The position numbers and the translations under genes were made by a program. Positions 13,693 to 14,211 of a stretch of 14,211 bases of DNA are shown piece after piece. Every line of letters starts with the position of its first letter. Positions within the stretch are counted from its first letter, which is position 1. The notes under the pieces were generated by a model. That model saw only the letters and a list, made by a program, of their open reading frames with translations. It made no database searches and was not told the DNA's origin. This DNA is from CAZVIK01 sp964627045. GTDB taxonomy: Bacteria; Acidobacteriota; Terriglobia; Bryobacterales; Bryobacteraceae. Location of the stretch: positions 1 to 14,211 of the forward strand of contig CAZVIK010000094.1 in the NCBI GenBank assembly GCA_964627045.1. The letters are read 5' to 3'.

Positions 13693-14211
13693 ATGCGCCC
13701 ACTCCCGTTGATCCTAACGTTGGTCTGCCTGGTCGCCGCCAAGCCCGCTCCGGGTGCGACGTTGGATCAGGTCCTGGCGTCGATGGACAAGTCGTCGGCC
13801 TCGTTTCGTGACATGGCGGCGAAACTGACGCGCCAGGAACACACCGCCATCATCAACGACACCAGCGTGGAAACCGGCACCGTGGCCATGAAGCGCTCCG
13901 GTGGCCGCGACGTCCGGCTGAGGATCGAGTTTCTGGAGCCGGACCGCCGCACCGTGGTGTTCGAAAAGGCCACCGCGCGGGTCTACAACCCCAAGATTCA
14001 GACCGTTCACGTTTACGACCTCGGCAAGCAGCGCAACCTCGTCGACCAGTTTCTGCTGCTCGGCTTCGGCAGCAGCGCCGCCGATCTGAAAAAGAACTAC
14101 TCGCTTAAGGTCGCCGGCGAAGAGACGGTGCTGGGCGAGCCCTCCACGCGCCTGGAGTTGGCGCCAAAGGACGCCGCGGTGAAGGAACATCTGAAACTCG
14201 CCGAACTGTGG
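13693..14211 (+). CDS. LolA-like outer-membrane lipoprotein-sorting protein (3' end beyond window)
   Basis: The 173 codons run to the window edge, so the C-terminus is missing. A signal peptide, MRPLPLILTLVCLVAAKPAPGA, is followed by LDQVLASMDKSSASFRDMAAKLTRQEH (about 24-50), then strands such as TGTVAMKRSGGRDVRLRIEF (62-81), ARVYNPKIQTVHVYDLGK (95-112) and LVDQFLLLGFG (116-126). This is the pattern of the LolA/LolB fold, a half-barrel that shields lipid acyl groups. It may carry lipoproteins or another lipid through the periplasm, or be one of many LolA-like paralogues of unknown cargo. The ATG at 13693 has no strong Shine-Dalgarno (only GAAAG). It lies 19 nt behind the small membrane protein and is probably co-transcribed. 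Confidence 0.82.
   Translation, partial: MRPLPLILTLVCLVAAKPAPGATLDQVLASMDKSSASFRDMAAKLTRQEHTAIINDTSVETGTVAMKRSGGRDVRLRIEFLEPDRRTVVFEKATARVYNPKIQTVHVYDLGKQRNLVDQFLLLGFGSSAADLKKNYSLKVAGEETVLGEPSTRLELAPKDAAVKEHLKLAELW

Noticed and set aside
1..14211. tRNA, rRNA, riboswitch, insertion sequence or CRISPR array
   Set aside because: Gaps are short and hold no cloverleaf, spaced direct repeats or terminal inverted repeats that I could see; no transposase or Cas motif is present.

Overview
The window is a densely coded, high-GC stretch of a bacterial chromosome with very short gaps and no mobile element, RNA gene or CRISPR array that I can see. Five of the fourteen genes appear to start at GTG or TTG. 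The mix of genes (RhaT-type symporter beside a PfkB kinase, an Ala/Pro-rich glycine-zipper anchor protein, a DUF4139 exported protein, a small one-helix protein upstream of a LolA-like protein) reminds me of Acidobacteriota, perhaps the Solibacter/Bryobacter group. This is recognition, not a search result. The cell is diderm: it encodes an outer-membrane beta-barrel and a LolA-like protein.

Layout. (1) 1-1382, minus strand: rhaT-like symporter followed after 4 nt by a PfkB sugar kinase that runs off the left edge, a probable sugar uptake and phosphorylation pair. (2) 1432-2766, plus: mtaB, a tRNA methylthiotransferase divergent from rhaT, whose last 30 codons lie antisense to the end of the next gene. 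(3) 6761-2677, minus: a probable four-gene operon dus, rnhA, cysS and a Cys/Met-metabolism PLP enzyme, covering tRNA modification, RNA/DNA hybrid removal, tRNA-Cys charging and sulfur amino acid chemistry. (4) 6847-8390, plus: glycine-zipper anchored protein and an unrecognised 186-residue protein. (5) 10101-8387, minus: outer-membrane beta-barrel protein and a stand-alone response-regulator receiver. (6) 10267-14211, plus: DUF4139 exported protein overlapping homoserine dehydrogenase, then a small one-helix membrane protein and a LolA-like protein cut by the right edge.

Most of the window is housekeeping and envelope genes. I found no convincing new multi-gene system. The most unusual points are the exactly in-register antisense overlap of mtaB and the PLP enzyme, the beta-barrel/receiver pair without a visible kinase, the translationally coupled DUF4139-homoserine dehydrogenase pair, and the unrecognised Trp-rich protein at 7830-8390.
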